NCBI RefSeq assembly: GCF_002086485.1
Contig: NZ_MVHF01000013.1
Location: 62,001 to 126,000, forward strand
Length of the DNA stretch: 64,000 bases
Direction of reading: 5' to 3'
Source of the DNA: Mycobacterium aquaticum
GTDB taxonomy: Bacteria; Actinomycetota; Actinomycetes; Mycobacteriales; Mycobacteriaceae
Shown here: piece by piece, positions 25,288 to 34,284 of the stretch
Layout of the letters: every line of letters begins with the position of its first letter
Position numbering within the stretch: the stretch's first letter is position 1
Program-made: the position numbers and the translations under genes
The notes under the pieces: model-generated
The model's database searches: none
What the model saw: the letters and a program-made list of their open reading frames with translations, nothing else
Told to the model about the DNA's origin: nothing

Positions 25288-26129
25288 GGTCGTCCCTCTC
25301 TGATCACGGTCTCGGCGAATTCGGAAAGCGTCTGCGGCGCAGCGAAATCGCTGAACCATACGTAGAAGCGCTCGATGCCCTGGGCGGCCAGACCTGCGAA
25401 GTGGTCGGTGAGCTCACTGGCATCTCCACACACCAGGCCCGACCCCAGGTGGCCGAACAACCGGGTGCTGCGCTCGGTGATCGCCTGCCGGTCAGCGCCT
25501 CGGCCTGCGAAACCGACCATCTGCTGCAGCGACGCCCGCGCGGAGCCTACGGTCGGCAGCAGTGCGGGCAGCCGGTCGAGTTGGTGCGAGGGGATGTTCC
25601 ACCAGTCTGCGTGCGCGCGCACGAGTTCCATCGTGCGACGGCCGGTTCCGCCCAGCAGCAACGGAATTGGCTGCGACGGCCGAGGTAGGGCGGCATCCTC
25701 GCCGTCACCCCAGTACATGCCGAGCAGCTCCAGCGTGCGGCCGAGTCGACGTACGCGCGCGCCCGCGTCGTCACCGTCGTCGATCCCGAATCGGGTGAAC
25801 TCCTGCGGCCAGGAGCCCGAGCCCAGGCCGAGTTCGAACCTGCCGTCGCAGGCCGCCGACAGCGTGACCGCCTGCTTCGCCAGCACCGCCGGATGCCGGA
25901 AGGCATCACACAGCACCAAGTGCCCGATCCGCAGGCGTTCGGTGTGCGCCGCCACCCAGGTCGCGACGGTCATGGCCTCCCAGATGTCCTGGTGCGTCGC
26001 ACCGGGAGCCTCCAGGTGGTCGATGAAGGCGATGCCGTCGAACCCGACGGCATCGGCCACGCGAGCGCGTTCCACGATGTCGGGAATGCCCAGCCGCACC
26101 TGGGGCAGGAACAGAAACCACTCGGTCAT
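25284..26129 (-). CDS. LLM-class F420-dependent oxidoreductase
   Basis: 281-residue TIM-barrel enzyme of the luciferase-like, F420-using family. Features seen are FLPQVRLGIPDIVERARVADAVGFDGIAF, FRHPAVLAKQAVTLSAACDGRFELGLGSGSW and PLLLGGTGRRTMELVRAHADWWN. ATG 26129 (MTEWFLF) is chosen over an upstream start because the family begins right before the first barrel strand. It is translationally coupled to the thioesterase. Whether it binds F420 or FMN cannot be settled by eye, but mycobacterial paralogs mostly use F420. Confidence 0.85.
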   Translation of the reverse strand: MTEWFLFLPQVRLGIPDIVERARVADAVGFDGIAFIDHLEAPGATHQDIWEAMTVATWVAAHTERLRIGHLVLCDAFRHPAVLAKQAVTLSAACDGRFELGLGSGSWPQEFTRFGIDDGDDAGARVRRLGRTLELLGMYWGDGEDAALPRPSQPIPLLLGGTGRRTMELVRAHADWWNIPSHQLDRLPALLPTVGSARASLQQMVGFAGRGADRQAITERSTRLFGHLGSGLVCGDASELTDHFAGLAAQGIERFYVWFSDFAAPQTLSEFAETVIREGRP

Positions 26130-26399
26130 TGCTGCCACACAGTAATCTCAACCCCGCCTATCGCCTCTACAAAATCGGTAATGTCATTCTCGTCAGTGCA
26201 GCATGATCGAGCCGATCCCGCAATGACCGCACTCTCATGCCCGCTCTCCGACGGTTTGGTGCGCAGGGCCCTCAGAACGTGAGTTGACCTGGGCGTTTCA
26301 ACACCTGCCATGCGCAGCTCCCGCGGTCTCGTACGTGACACATCCGCGTGGTAACGTCATTATCGATTTTGACGAACATGACTCTTTCAGGAGGCGAAC
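26130..26399. promoter_or_regulatory. 270-bp divergent intergenic region with a 16-bp direct repeat
   Basis: This is the longest gene-free stretch. It holds both divergent promoters, for the LLM/thioesterase operon and for the amidohydrolase/acyl-CoA dehydrogenase operon. GGTAATGTCATTCTCG (26177-26192) recurs as GGTAACGTCATTATCG (26350-26365), 14 of 16 identical, one copy near each end. A strong Shine-Dalgarno AGGAGG (about 26391-26396) precedes the amidohydrolase. No convincing ORF is present. The repeats may be operators of one regulator acting on both sides. Confidence 0.5.
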
Positions 26400-27629
26400 A
26401 TGCCGTCGCGCATCCTCGATTACCCGGTGTTCGACGCCGACAACCACTTCTACGAACCCAAGGAAGCGCTCACCAAGTTCCTGCCGGACAAGCGCAAGGG
26501 CGTCATCGACTACATCGACGTGCACGGCCGGACCAAGATCATGGTGCGCAACCACATCAGCGACTACATCCCCAACCCGACCTTCGAGGTGGTCGCCCGC
26601 CCCGGCGCGCAAGAGGAGTACTTCCGGCACGGTAGTGGCGGCAAGAGCTACCGCGAGGTGATGGGCAAGCCCATGAAGGCCATCCCCGCATTCCGCAATC
26701 CACAAGCGCGCCTTGAGGTCATGGACAGCCTCGGACTCGACTACACGCTGATGTTCCCCACCCTGGCGAGCCTGGTCGAGGAACGGCTCAAGGATGATCC
26801 CGAGCTGATCCACGACATCATCCACGCTCTCAACGAGTGGATGTACGAGACTTGGCAATTCGACTACGAGGGCCGCATCTTCTCGACCCCGGTGATCACG
26901 TTGCCCATCGTCGACCGCGCGCTGGAGGAGTTGCAGTGGTGTCTTGAGCGCGGCGCCAAGACGGTCCTGGTGCGGCCTGCCCCGGTACCCGGCTTCCGGG
27001 GAACCCGCTCGTTCGGCACCGAGGAGTTCGACCCGTTCTGGCAGGCCTGCGTCGAGGCCGGCATCCCCGTGGCCATGCACGCCTCCGACAGCGGATACGC
27101 GCAGTACCTCAACGACTGGGAGCCTGCCGACGAATTCCTGCCGTTCAAGCCGACGTCGTTCCGGATGGTGGCGATGGGTAAGCGGCCCATCGAGGACACC
27201 ATGGCCGCACTGGTCTGCCACGGTGCGTTCACCCGCAACCCAGACCTTCGCGTGCTGTCGATCGAGAACGGCGCGTCCTGGGTGCCCTACCTCTTCTACC
27301 AATTCAAAGACGTGTATTCGAAGATGCCGCAGGAGTTCCCGGAGGATCCGATCGAGGCGTTCCGGCGCTGTGTGTACGTCGCGCCATTTTGGGAGGACGA
27401 CTTCAAGAAGATGTCCGAACTGCTCGGCATCGACCGGGTCATCTTCGGTTCTGACTGGCCACATCCGGAGGGGCTGGCCGATCCGATCAACCTGGTCTCC
27501 GACCTCGAAGCCCACGGGCTCGATGCCGAAGGTGTCCGGAAAGTGATGGGCCGCAACATGGTCGAGCTGTTCAAGGTGGAGAACAAGGTGGTCTACCGGC
27601 CCGACGTGCCCGCGCTGGTCCTGACCTGA
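26400..27629 (+). CDS. Amidohydrolase family protein (COG2159-like)
   Basis: 409-residue TIM-barrel metal-dependent hydrolase or decarboxylase of the amidohydrolase-2 group. The first-strand motif FDADNHFYEP resembles the metal-binding DxxxHxxE region. MHASDSG in the middle and GSDWPHPEG near residue 355 supply a likely metal histidine and the catalytic aspartate. Members include ACMSD-type decarboxylases and cleavage enzymes in ring degradation. A perfect AGGAGG precedes the ATG. It heads an operon with two acyl-CoA dehydrogenases (27629 overlap), so degradation of a CoA-linked or ring compound is the likely setting. Confidence 0.83.
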   Translation: MPSRILDYPVFDADNHFYEPKEALTKFLPDKRKGVIDYIDVHGRTKIMVRNHISDYIPNPTFEVVARPGAQEEYFRHGSGGKSYREVMGKPMKAIPAFRNPQARLEVMDSLGLDYTLMFPTLASLVEERLKDDPELIHDIIHALNEWMYETWQFDYEGRIFSTPVITLPIVDRALEELQWCLERGAKTVLVRPAPVPGFRGTRSFGTEEFDPFWQACVEAGIPVAMHASDSGYAQYLNDWEPADEFLPFKPTSFRMVAMGKRPIEDTMAALVCHGAFTRNPDLRVLSIENGASWVPYLFYQFKDVYSKMPQEFPEDPIEAFRRCVYVAPFWEDDFKKMSELLGIDRVIFGSDWPHPEGLADPINLVSDLEAHGLDAEGVRKVMGRNMVELFKVENKVVYRPDVPALVLT

Positions 27630-28825
27630 TGACGACCAATCCGGAACAACTGCTGTTCGCCTCGACGGCGCGGGCCTTCCTGGACAAGGAAGCCTCCCTG
27701 GGCACCGTACGTGACCTGCATTCCCGCGAAACCTCATTCGAGAACACCTGGTGGCAGCGGGCCGCGGAGCTCGGCTGGGCCAGCCTGCTGGTGCCCGAAG
27801 AGCTCGGCGGCGGAAGCGTTTCCGGTGACGGGCTGGCCGACCTGGCCCTGGTCGCCGAGCAGGCCGGCCACACCGTCGCGCCTGGGCCGTTACACGCGGT
27901 GAGTGTGGTACTCGCGGGGTTGGTGGAGGCGGACGCGAGGAGCAATTCAACGGATGCGGACGCGAGGAGCAATTCAACAGAGGCGCACGCGGGTCACGAG
28001 GAGCTCATCGAGGCGCTGGTCTCTGGCGAGTCGATCGCATCGTGGGCTGTCTACGAGCCGCGACGACCGTTCGACCCCACAGTGGCAAGAACCTCAGCTA
28101 CCCCCAGCGCGGACGGCTTCCGGATCGACGGGGTCAAGGACCGGGTTGAGGCGGGGACGCAGGCCGACGTGTTCCTGGTGGTCGCCGAATGCGACGGTGT
28201 GCCGCGACAGTTCGGCGTCCCGGCCGACTCGCCAGGGGTGAGCGTGACGGTGCAGAAGTCAGTCGACCTCGTGAAGACCTATGCCCGAGTGCAATTCGAC
28301 GGTGTCGAGGTCGGCACATCCGCTGCGGTCGGTACGGCCGAGCAGACCCCGGCGATCATCGAACGGCAGCGTCAGATCGCCCTGGTGCTGCAGTGCGCCG
28401 AGATCGTCGGCATCCTGGACGCGGTGCTGGCGCTGACCAATCAGTGGCTGCTCGACCGGCACAGCTTCGGCCGCCCGTTGGCGTCGTACCAGGCGCTCAA
28501 GCACCGCTTCGCCGATATGAAGATGTGGTTCGAGGCCTGCCGCGCGACCACGGCCGCGGCCGTGACTGCCGTCGGCGCACACTCACCTGATGCGCCGAAG
28601 CTCGTCAGTGTCGCGAAAGCCTATGTCGCCGAACGTGCTCCGGTGATGCTGCAGGACTGTGTGCAGTTGCACGGCGGGATCGGCGTGACGTGGGAACACG
28701 ATCTGCACCTGTATCTGCGGCGAGTTGCCTTGCACCGGGCGATGTTCGGCTCACCCGAAGACCACCATCGCGCCGTGTATGGGTTGAGCCGTAAACGGCC
28801 GGGAGCACTGGAGACACAACCATGA
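27629..28825 (+). CDS. Acyl-CoA dehydrogenase
   Basis: 398-residue FAD-dependent acyl-CoA dehydrogenase. The N-terminal helical domain (WWQRAAELGWASLLVPEELG), middle strand domain and C-terminal helical domain (DRHSFGRPLASYQALKHRFADM; QLHGGIGVTWEHDLHLY) are all present. A residue corresponding to the catalytic Glu is not obvious, as in many heteromeric mycobacterial FadE pairs. An unusual hydrophilic insert at about residues 101-118 comes from a 27-bp tandem repeat. It overlaps the amidohydrolase stop by 1 bp and the second dehydrogenase by 4 bp, and may form a heterodimer with the latter, as known for FadE pairs in steroid catabolism. Confidence 0.85.
   Translation: MTTNPEQLLFASTARAFLDKEASLGTVRDLHSRETSFENTWWQRAAELGWASLLVPEELGGGSVSGDGLADLALVAEQAGHTVAPGPLHAVSVVLAGLVEADARSNSTDADARSNSTEAHAGHEELIEALVSGESIASWAVYEPRRPFDPTVARTSATPSADGFRIDGVKDRVEAGTQADVFLVVAECDGVPRQFGVPADSPGVSVTVQKSVDLVKTYARVQFDGVEVGTSAAVGTAEQTPAIIERQRQIALVLQCAEIVGILDAVLALTNQWLLDRHSFGRPLASYQALKHRFADMKMWFEACRATTAAAVTAVGAHSPDAPKLVSVAKAYVAERAPVMLQDCVQLHGGIGVTWEHDLHLYLRRVALHRAMFGSPEDHHRAVYGLSRKRPGALETQP
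27929..27982 (+). repeat. 27-bp tandem duplication inside an acyl-CoA dehydrogenase gene
   Basis: Two adjoining 27-bp units (27929-27955 and 27956-27982) match at 25 of 27 positions and encode DARSNST twice. Each contains a GAGGAGCAATTCAAC core that differs in base use from the surrounding codons. The reading frame is kept because the unit is nine codons long. Confidence 0.85.
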
Positions 28826-30075
28826 CCCAGACGGCGGTCACCACCGAATCTCTGGCCGATTTCACCACCCGCGCGCGGGCGTGGCTTGCCGAGAACATGC
28901 CGCCCATCGACCCGGACGATCCGCCGTTCTCGGTGCGTGCCGAAGCCGCTTCGTGGGAGCGGGCGAAGGAACTGCAGAAGCGGCTCCACGAAGGGGGCTT
29001 CGCGGGCATCTGCTTCCCCCGTGAGTACGGCGGTCTCGGCCTGGACTACGCATATCAGAAGGCGTTCAACGCCGAATGCCGCTGCTATGAAATGCCGTTG
29101 ATCCTCAACACGCCGTCGTTCACGATCTGTGCGGCGACCATCCTGGACATGGGCAGCGAAGAACAGAAGCGCGAGCGCATTGCGGCCGCCATCCGCGGCG
29201 ACGAGATTCTGGTGCAGCTGCTCAGCGAGCCCAACGGTGGATCCGACCTGGCCGGCGTCATCACCCGCGCCGACCGCGTCGGCGACAAGTGGATCATCAA
29301 CGGCGCCAAGACCTGGAGCACCAGCGCCTTTGCCGGCGACTACGGGCTGATGCTGGCCCGGACCGACTGGACCGTGCCCAAGCACGAGGGCCTGACGATG
29401 TTCCTGGTACCCCTGGACGCACCGGGCATCACGATGCGCCGAATCAAGGAAGTCAACGGCAACGAGGAGTTCTGCGAAGAGTTCTTCGACGGCCTTGAGC
29501 TCGGCGACGACGCCGTCGTGGGTGCGGTCAACGACGGCTGGACCGTCGCGTCACGTCAGTTGCATCACGAGCGGCGTGCGGTCGGGGGTGGATCGGAATT
29601 CGCCAGCGGGACCGGCGCCGAGAACGCCAACGAGATGCCGCCGGACCACATCGGGATCGCCGAGGCCACCGGGCAGGGTGACGACCCGCGGGTGCAGGAT
29701 CTCGCGGGCCGGGCACTGGTCCGCCGCACGGTGAAACAGCAACTCATCGACCACGTTTCGGCGTCGATCGCCAACGGGTCGCTGCCTCCGAACGCGGGAA
29801 CGCTGATCCGCCTGTTCCATGCCGAGACCACCGAGCTTGAGGTGGACACCGCGCTGGCCATCGCCGGGACCGCGGGCGTGGTGGACGAAGGTGGCGAGCT
29901 CGAACGCCTGCTCGACATCGGGGTGCGGTATCTCTCGCGACAGACCGGCTCACTGGGTGGCGGCAGCTCGGAGATGGCCCGCAACGTGATCGGCGAACGC
30001 GTGCTGGGGTTCCCGCGGGAATACGCCGCCGACCGTGGGGTGCCGTTCAATCAGGTCAAGCGCAACAAGGGCTGA
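28822..30075 (+). CDS. Acyl-CoA dehydrogenase
   Basis: 417-residue acyl-CoA dehydrogenase of the FadE type. It has the FAD/substrate motif QLLSEPNGGSDLAGVITRAD, WIINGAKTWSTSA for the beta domain and the C-terminal RQTGSLGGGSSEMARNVIGERVLG segment near the adenine-binding region. ATG overlaps the preceding dehydrogenase (ATGA). The pair in tandem suggests an alpha2beta2 heterotetramer. Together with the amidohydrolase it may dehydrogenate a side-chain or ring-derived acyl-CoA. Confidence 0.88.
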   Translation: MTQTAVTTESLADFTTRARAWLAENMPPIDPDDPPFSVRAEAASWERAKELQKRLHEGGFAGICFPREYGGLGLDYAYQKAFNAECRCYEMPLILNTPSFTICAATILDMGSEEQKRERIAAAIRGDEILVQLLSEPNGGSDLAGVITRADRVGDKWIINGAKTWSTSAFAGDYGLMLARTDWTVPKHEGLTMFLVPLDAPGITMRRIKEVNGNEEFCEEFFDGLELGDDAVVGAVNDGWTVASRQLHHERRAVGGGSEFASGTGAENANEMPPDHIGIAEATGQGDDPRVQDLAGRALVRRTVKQQLIDHVSASIANGSLPPNAGTLIRLFHAETTELEVDTALAIAGTAGVVDEGGELERLLDIGVRYLSRQTGSLGGGSSEMARNVIGERVLGFPREYAADRGVPFNQVKRNKG

Positions 30076-30132
30076 TCATCCGGCCTTGAGCCCGGCGTAC
30101 GGTGGGGAGCACACGACCCAGGGGGAATTGTC

Positions 30133-30567
30133 ATGCCCACCATTCACGTGGAGCGAGTGATCGCCGCACCGCTGTAACAGGTCTTCGACTGGTTGGCCGA
30201 CCCGGCCGCCATCGGCACCGCGCCCTTGGTGCTCAAAGCCGGCTGGGCGAAGGGTTCGTCGGGCCCGGCCGTCGGTGCGGTGCGAGCAGTGACCGGAGCC
30301 GGTATGTGGTTTCGCGAGGAGATCACCGCCTACGACCGTCCGAACAGCTACTCGTACTTGATCATCAGCTCGTTTCCGCCGTTCGATCATGACGGCGGCA
30401 CACTGACTTTCACGCAACGTGGTGAGGGCACGCACGTCGACTGGCTCACCAACTACACCCATCCGGCCCGCATCGGCGGCAAGGCGATGGAGGCCGTGAG
30501 CTCTCGACTACTGCCCTGGAACTTCCGCGCCATCCTTGCCAACTGCGCCAAGGCGTTGGAACGCTAG
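30133..30567 (+). pseudogene. SRPBCC family gene with an in-frame ochre codon at position 15
   Basis: From ATG 30133 the frame reads MPTIHVERVIAAPL, a normal SRPBCC opening, then TAA (30175-30177), then continues as QVFDWLADPAAIGTAPLVLK to a stop at 30567. In relatives the interrupted position often holds an acidic or polar residue (APLEQVF-like), so one base change such as GAA to TAA fits. The full frame would be 144 codons, one being the stop. A TTG at 30193 could restart translation but would remove the first strand. It follows the acyl-CoA dehydrogenases. A true pseudogene, a sequencing error and an alternative start are all possible. Confidence 0.7.
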
Positions 30568-30587
30568 GGCAGCCGCCAAACCCTTCA

Positions 30588-30627
30588 CATGATGCCCATC
30601 ATGCGGTTAGCATGATGGTCATCATGC
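30588..30627. promoter_or_regulatory. Two CATGATG-N2-CATCATG palindromes before TetR-dhaA
   Basis: CATGATG-CC-CATCATG (30588-30603) and GCATGATG-GT-CATCATGC (30610-30627) are perfect palindromes with centres 23 bp apart. The second overlaps the possible ATG starts of the TetR gene. They are probably autoregulatory operators controlling the TetR-dehalogenase operon. Confidence 0.75.
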
Positions 30628-31244
30628 GAGAAGCAGCGACCAAGCGCGCCGACAGCAAGCGCGAGTCCCAAGACCGGATCCTCGATGCCGCCGCACGCCG
30701 ACTCCGCGAAGAAGGTCTGGGCGGGGCAGGGATCGCCGCGGTCATGCGCGACGCCGGGCTGACGCACGGTGCGTTCTACTCCCACTTCAGCACCAAGGAC
30801 GAGCTGGCGAGTGCGGCCTTCGGCCACGCCATCCGCACCGGCCGCCCGCACTGGATCAAGCCGTCGCGCGGCGAATCCTGGCGGGCCCGCCTGACGAGCT
30901 TGGCGAAGCGCTATCTCACCCCGGCTCACCGGGACGAGCTGGCCAGCAGCTGCGCCTTCGCCGCTCTCGGGTCGGAAGCGGCCCGGGGCTCCGCGGAGTT
31001 CCGCAGCAGCTACGAACGCGAACTTCGCGCATCGCTCGCGGCAATCTGCGGCGACGATGCCGCCGACGACGAGCGGTTCGACGATGCCATCGCGTTGATG
31101 GCCCTCTGCGTCGGCGGGATGACCCTGTCACGTGCCGTCGCCGACCCGCAGTTCTCCGCGCGCATCCTGCGGAGCGCGCAGGCCGCCGCCGCCAAAGTTG
31201 CCGAGGATCAACCACATCGAGGAGAACCACATGGCCGGCGCTGA
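30624..31244 (+). CDS. TetR family transcriptional regulator
   Basis: 206-residue TetR regulator of the AcrR/YcdC-like type. The helix-turn-helix is [29 protein letters not shown] split over residues 30-58, with the characteristic GAFYSHF recognition turn. The ligand domain contains [15 protein letters not shown], typical of one TetR_C group. In-frame ATGs at 30612, 30615 and 30624 all lie in the operator. 30624 gives the best N-terminus. It overlaps the haloalkane dehalogenase by 14 bp and is presumably co-expressed with it and controls it. Confidence 0.87.
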   Translation: MREAATKRADSKRESQDRILDAAARRLREEGLGGAGIAAVMRDAGLTHGAFYSHFSTKDELASAAFGHAIRTGRPHWIKPSRGESWRARLTSLAKRYLTPAHRDELASSCAFAALGSEAARGSAEFRSSYERELRASLAAICGDDAADDERFDDAIALMALCVGGMTLSRAVADPQFSARILRSAQAAAAKVAEDQPHRGEPHGRR

Positions 31245-32124
31245 GCCGTACGGACAGTTGCAGTACCGCGAGATCAACGGCCGTCGCATGGCCTACCTCG
31301 ACGAGGGCGGCGGCACCGCCGCATCGGCCATCGTGTTCCAGCACGGCAACCCCACCTCGTCGTACCTGTGGCGCAACGTGATGCCGCACCTGGAAGGGCT
31401 TGGCCGACTGGTGGCGTGCGACCTCATCGGCATGGGCGCATCCGACAAACTCGACGATTCCGGGCCCGACCGTTATCACTATGCGGAACAACGCGAATAC
31501 CTCTTCAAACTCTGGGATTCCCTCGACCTCGGCGACCGTGTGGTTCTTGTCCTCCACGACTGGGGCTCGGCACTCGGATTCGACTGGGCCAACCAGCATC
31601 GCGACCGCGTGGCCGGCATCGCCTACATGGAAGCCATCGCCACGCCGATGACGTGGGCGGATTGGCCAGACCAGGTGCGGGAGGTGTTCCAGGGCTTCCG
31701 CTCGCCCAACGGAGAGTCGATGGTGTTGGAGCACAACATGTTTGTCGAAGGCGTACTGCCCGGTGCCATCCTGCGCACACTCACCGATGCCGAGATGGAC
31801 CACTACCGCGCGCCGTTCCGCGAGCCGGGTGAAGGCCGCCGCCCGACGCTGTCGTGGCCGCGCAACATCCCGGTGGAGGGCGAGCCTGCCGACGTGGTCG
31901 CCATTGTCGAGGACTACGGCAGCTGGCTTGCGGCCAGTGATATCCCGAAGCTGTTCGTCAACGCCGAGCCCGGCGCCATCATGCGCGGGCGCATCCGCGA
32001 GTTCGCCCGGACCTGGCCGAACCAGACCGAAGTGACGGTCGCCGGTTCGCATTTCATCCAGGAAGACAGTCCCGACGAGATCGGGGCCGCAGTAGCCGAA
32101 TTCGTGCGCAAGTTGGCCAGGTAG
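31231..32124 (+). CDS. dhaA: Haloalkane dehalogenase
   Basis: 297-residue alpha/beta hydrolase that replaces a halogen by hydroxyl. All active-site elements of the HLD-II type are visible: halide-binding Asn40 in QHGNPTS, nucleophile Asp110 with halide-binding Trp111 in LHDWGSALG, acid Glu134 in YMEAI and base His in [13 protein letters not shown] 31231 follows GAGGAGA. The M. tuberculosis counterpart is Rv2579, also next to the radical SAM gene. Here it is coupled to a TetR regulator with strong operators, so it is probably inducible. The natural substrate in mycobacteria is unclear. Confidence 0.93.
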   Translation: MAGAEPYGQLQYREINGRRMAYLDEGGGTAASAIVFQHGNPTSSYLWRNVMPHLEGLGRLVACDLIGMGASDKLDDSGPDRYHYAEQREYLFKLWDSLDLGDRVVLVLHDWGSALGFDWANQHRDRVAGIAYMEAIATPMTWADWPDQVREVFQGFRSPNGESMVLEHNMFVEGVLPGAILRTLTDAEMDHYRAPFREPGEGRRPTLSWPRNIPVEGEPADVVAIVEDYGSWLAASDIPKLFVNAEPGAIMRGRIREFARTWPNQTEVTVAGSHFIQEDSPDEIGAAVAEFVRKLAR

Positions 32125-32137
32125 ACGCGGCGTCCCC

Positions 32138-33190
32138 TCAGAACAGTGTGGGCTGCGCCGGTGCCGCGGCCTCGGATGCGGCACTGACGGGTGCCGCGGG
32201 TTCCCTGCCCGTCAGCCCGTAGCGCGCGAGTAGCGGTGCCACCCGGCTACGAAGCGCGCTGCGGTAATCCTGCGGCAGGTAGGCCCTGCGCCCGTACAAG
32301 CGCTCATATTCGGGCACGAGTTCGGGGTGCGACTGTTGCAGCCACTGCATGAACCAACCACGATTCGATCCACGGAGATGGAGGCCGAACACAGTCGCCC
32401 CGGTCGCACCGGCCGACGCGATCTGGCTGAGCAACGCGTCGAGTTGTTCCGCGGAGTCGGTCAGGTACGGCAGCACCGGCGCCACCATCACATGGCAGCC
32501 CAGCCCTGCGTCACGCACCGCAGAGATCAGGGCCAGCCGCGCCTGCGGCGACGGAGTGCCGGGTTCGACGTCACGATGCAGATCCGGATCGCCCACTGCC
32601 AGGGAGATCGCCACACTGGCCCCGGGCCCGTGGTGGGCCGCGTCGGCGACCAGCGGCAAGTCCCGGCGCAGGAGCGTGCCCTTGGTCAGTATCGAGAAGG
32701 GAGTCCCGGAATCTGCCAGTGCGCCAATGATTCCCGGCATCAACGCATACCGGCCCTCGGCGCGCTGATACGGGTCGGTGTTGGTGCCCAACGCCACCGC
32801 CTCCCGAGTCCAGGAACGACGGCGAAGCTCGCGGCGCAACACCTCGACCACGTTGGCCTTGACCACAACCTGGGTGTCGAAATCCACGCCGGAGTCGAAG
32901 TCGAGATACTCGTGCGTCGGCCGGGCGAAACAGTACCGGCAGGCGTGCGAGCATCCCCGGTACCCGTTGACGGTGTAGCGGAACGGGAGTGCTGATGCCG
33001 CGGGAATCTTGTTGAGCGCCGATTTGCACAACACCTCGTGGAAAGTGATGCCTTCGAAGTGTGGGGTGCGTACGCTGCGCACGAACCCCAGCCGTTGCAG
33101 GCCGGGTAGCGCGCCGTCGTCGACCCGCACCCCCTGCCCGTCCCAGCGCATCCATCCATCGAACATCCGTTCGATCAGAATGTCAAGCAT
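32138..33190 (-). CDS. Rv2578c-family radical SAM protein (intein-free)
   Basis: 350-residue radical SAM protein. The cluster motif GYRGCSHACRYCF has Cys80, Cys84 and Cys87 in the CxxxCxxC spacing. The fold is like that of spore photoproduct lyase-type proteins. Members of this family in other mycobacteria often carry an intein. This copy has no extra domain. Function is unknown. A C-terminal Ala/Pro-rich tail ends in AQPTLF. It converges with dhaA and is followed by the LacI gene on the opposite side, matching the Rv2578c-Rv2579 order. Confidence 0.85.
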   Translation of the reverse strand: MLDILIERMFDGWMRWDGQGVRVDDGALPGLQRLGFVRSVRTPHFEGITFHEVLCKSALNKIPAASALPFRYTVNGYRGCSHACRYCFARPTHEYLDFDSGVDFDTQVVVKANVVEVLRRELRRRSWTREAVALGTNTDPYQRAEGRYALMPGIIGALADSGTPFSILTKGTLLRRDLPLVADAAHHGPGASVAISLAVGDPDLHRDVEPGTPSPQARLALISAVRDAGLGCHVMVAPVLPYLTDSAEQLDALLSQIASAGATGATVFGLHLRGSNRGWFMQWLQQSHPELVPEYERLYGRRAYLPQDYRSALRSRVAPLLARYGLTGREPAAPVSAASEAAAPAQPTLF

Positions 33191-33205
33191 CCTGGACGGC
33201 CCGTG

Positions 33206-34240
33206 TCACGCCAGGCTGGAACACCTCACGTCGGCCGTCGACTTACGTACCACCAGAACAGGTTTCGTGCGCCGCTGACCTCCCGGCCGTCCCGCCAGCG
33301 CGTCAGCGAGCAGTTGCACGGCATCGCAACCCATGTCGAACGCATGTGACTCGACCGACGTCAACGGCACGTGCATCTCTGCAGTGAGCGCGATGTTGTT
33401 GAAACCGATCAGGGACACGTCCTCACCGACGCGCAGGCCATGAGCGCGGATCGCGCCTGCGGCACCGATGGCAGCGAAATCGTTGACCGCGAACAGTGCG
33501 GTCGGCGGCGACGCGGTGGCGAGCAGCCGATCGGCGGCGGCATGGCCGCCCTGGCTGTCCAGGCCCGAAAACACGATATTGTCCGCGGGGACGTCGATGC
33601 CCGCCTCGCGGAATCGGTCGACAAAGCCTGCAGGCCGGTCGATTCCGGTGCTTGCGTGTGCCAGGCCGGCGATGACGCCCACGCGGCGGTGCCCCAGCTC
33701 GAGCAGGTGCTCGGCCGCCAACCGGCCACCGAGATAGTTGTCGCAGGTTGCCGCGGGATAGTCGGCGACGCTTCGGTTCACGAGCACGAAGGGCACCTCA
33801 CGCGTGGTGAGCTCGTCGAGAACGGTGTGGTCGTCGGCCCGCACATCGCCGAGGATGAGCCCGTCGACACGGCGGTCGAGCATCATCTCGATCCGCATGC
33901 GCTGCCGGTCGGGTTCGTCCTGGGTGTTTGCGACGAACGCCGTCAGGCCCCGCTCCGCAGCGGCGGATTCGATGCCCTCGTAGACCGTGGCGAGCACGAC
34001 GTCGCTGAGTCTCGGGACCAGCACGCCGATCAAGTTGGTGCGTTTGGTGCGCAGGCTCGCCGCGTGCGGATTCGAGCGGTAGTTCACCTCGGCCGCACGT
34101 TGACGGATCCGTTCGGCGGTGGCTCCCGAGGCTGCACGTTCCCCTGCTCGCATGCCGTTGAGCACGCGCGCGACAGTCGAAACGTGCAGACCGAGGTCAT
34201 CGGCGATCGACTGCAACGTGGCCTGTTTCGACTTCCCCAC
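33206..34240 (-). CDS. LacI family transcriptional regulator
   Basis: 344-residue LacI/GalR repressor. The N-terminal HTH is TLQSIADDLGLHVSTVARVL and the hinge is in ATAERIRQRAAEVNYRSN. A periplasmic-binding-like effector domain follows (NLIGVLVPRLSDVVLATVYEG). GTG 34240 is chosen since the HTH begins a few residues in and AGAGAG precedes it. The long open frame upstream is intergenic and contains the operators. It is divergent from the nitrilase/amidase/fumarase operon, whose promoter carries two CCGAACGTTCGG palindromes, so it almost certainly represses that operon until an inducer appears. Confidence 0.9.
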   Translation of the reverse strand: MGKSKQATLQSIADDLGLHVSTVARVLNGMRAGERAASGATAERIRQRAAEVNYRSNPHAASLRTKRTNLIGVLVPRLSDVVLATVYEGIESAAAERGLTAFVANTQDEPDRQRMRIEMMLDRRVDGLILGDVRADDHTVLDELTTREVPFVLVNRSVADYPAATCDNYLGGRLAAEHLLELGHRRVGVIAGLAHASTGIDRPAGFVDRFREAGIDVPADNIVFSGLDSQGGHAAADRLLATASPPTALFAVNDFAAIGAAGAIRAHGLRVGEDVSLIGFNNIALTAEMHVPLTSVESHAFDMGCDAVQLLADALAGRPGGQRRTKPVLVVRKSTADVRCSSLA

Positions 34241-34284
34241 TTCACTCTCTTCTGTTTGCTGAGACAAGGGCGTGCGGCCAGCTC

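Noticed and set aside
26126..26341. Possible small gene (71 codons) in the 26130-26399 gap
   Set aside because: No ribosome-binding site, no conserved pattern, and it lies over the probable promoters and paired 16-bp repeats.
26298..27977. 559-codon minus-strand frame over the amidohydrolase and dehydrogenase
   Set aside because: Antisense shadow of two well-supported genes with Shine-Dalgarno and family motifs on the plus strand.
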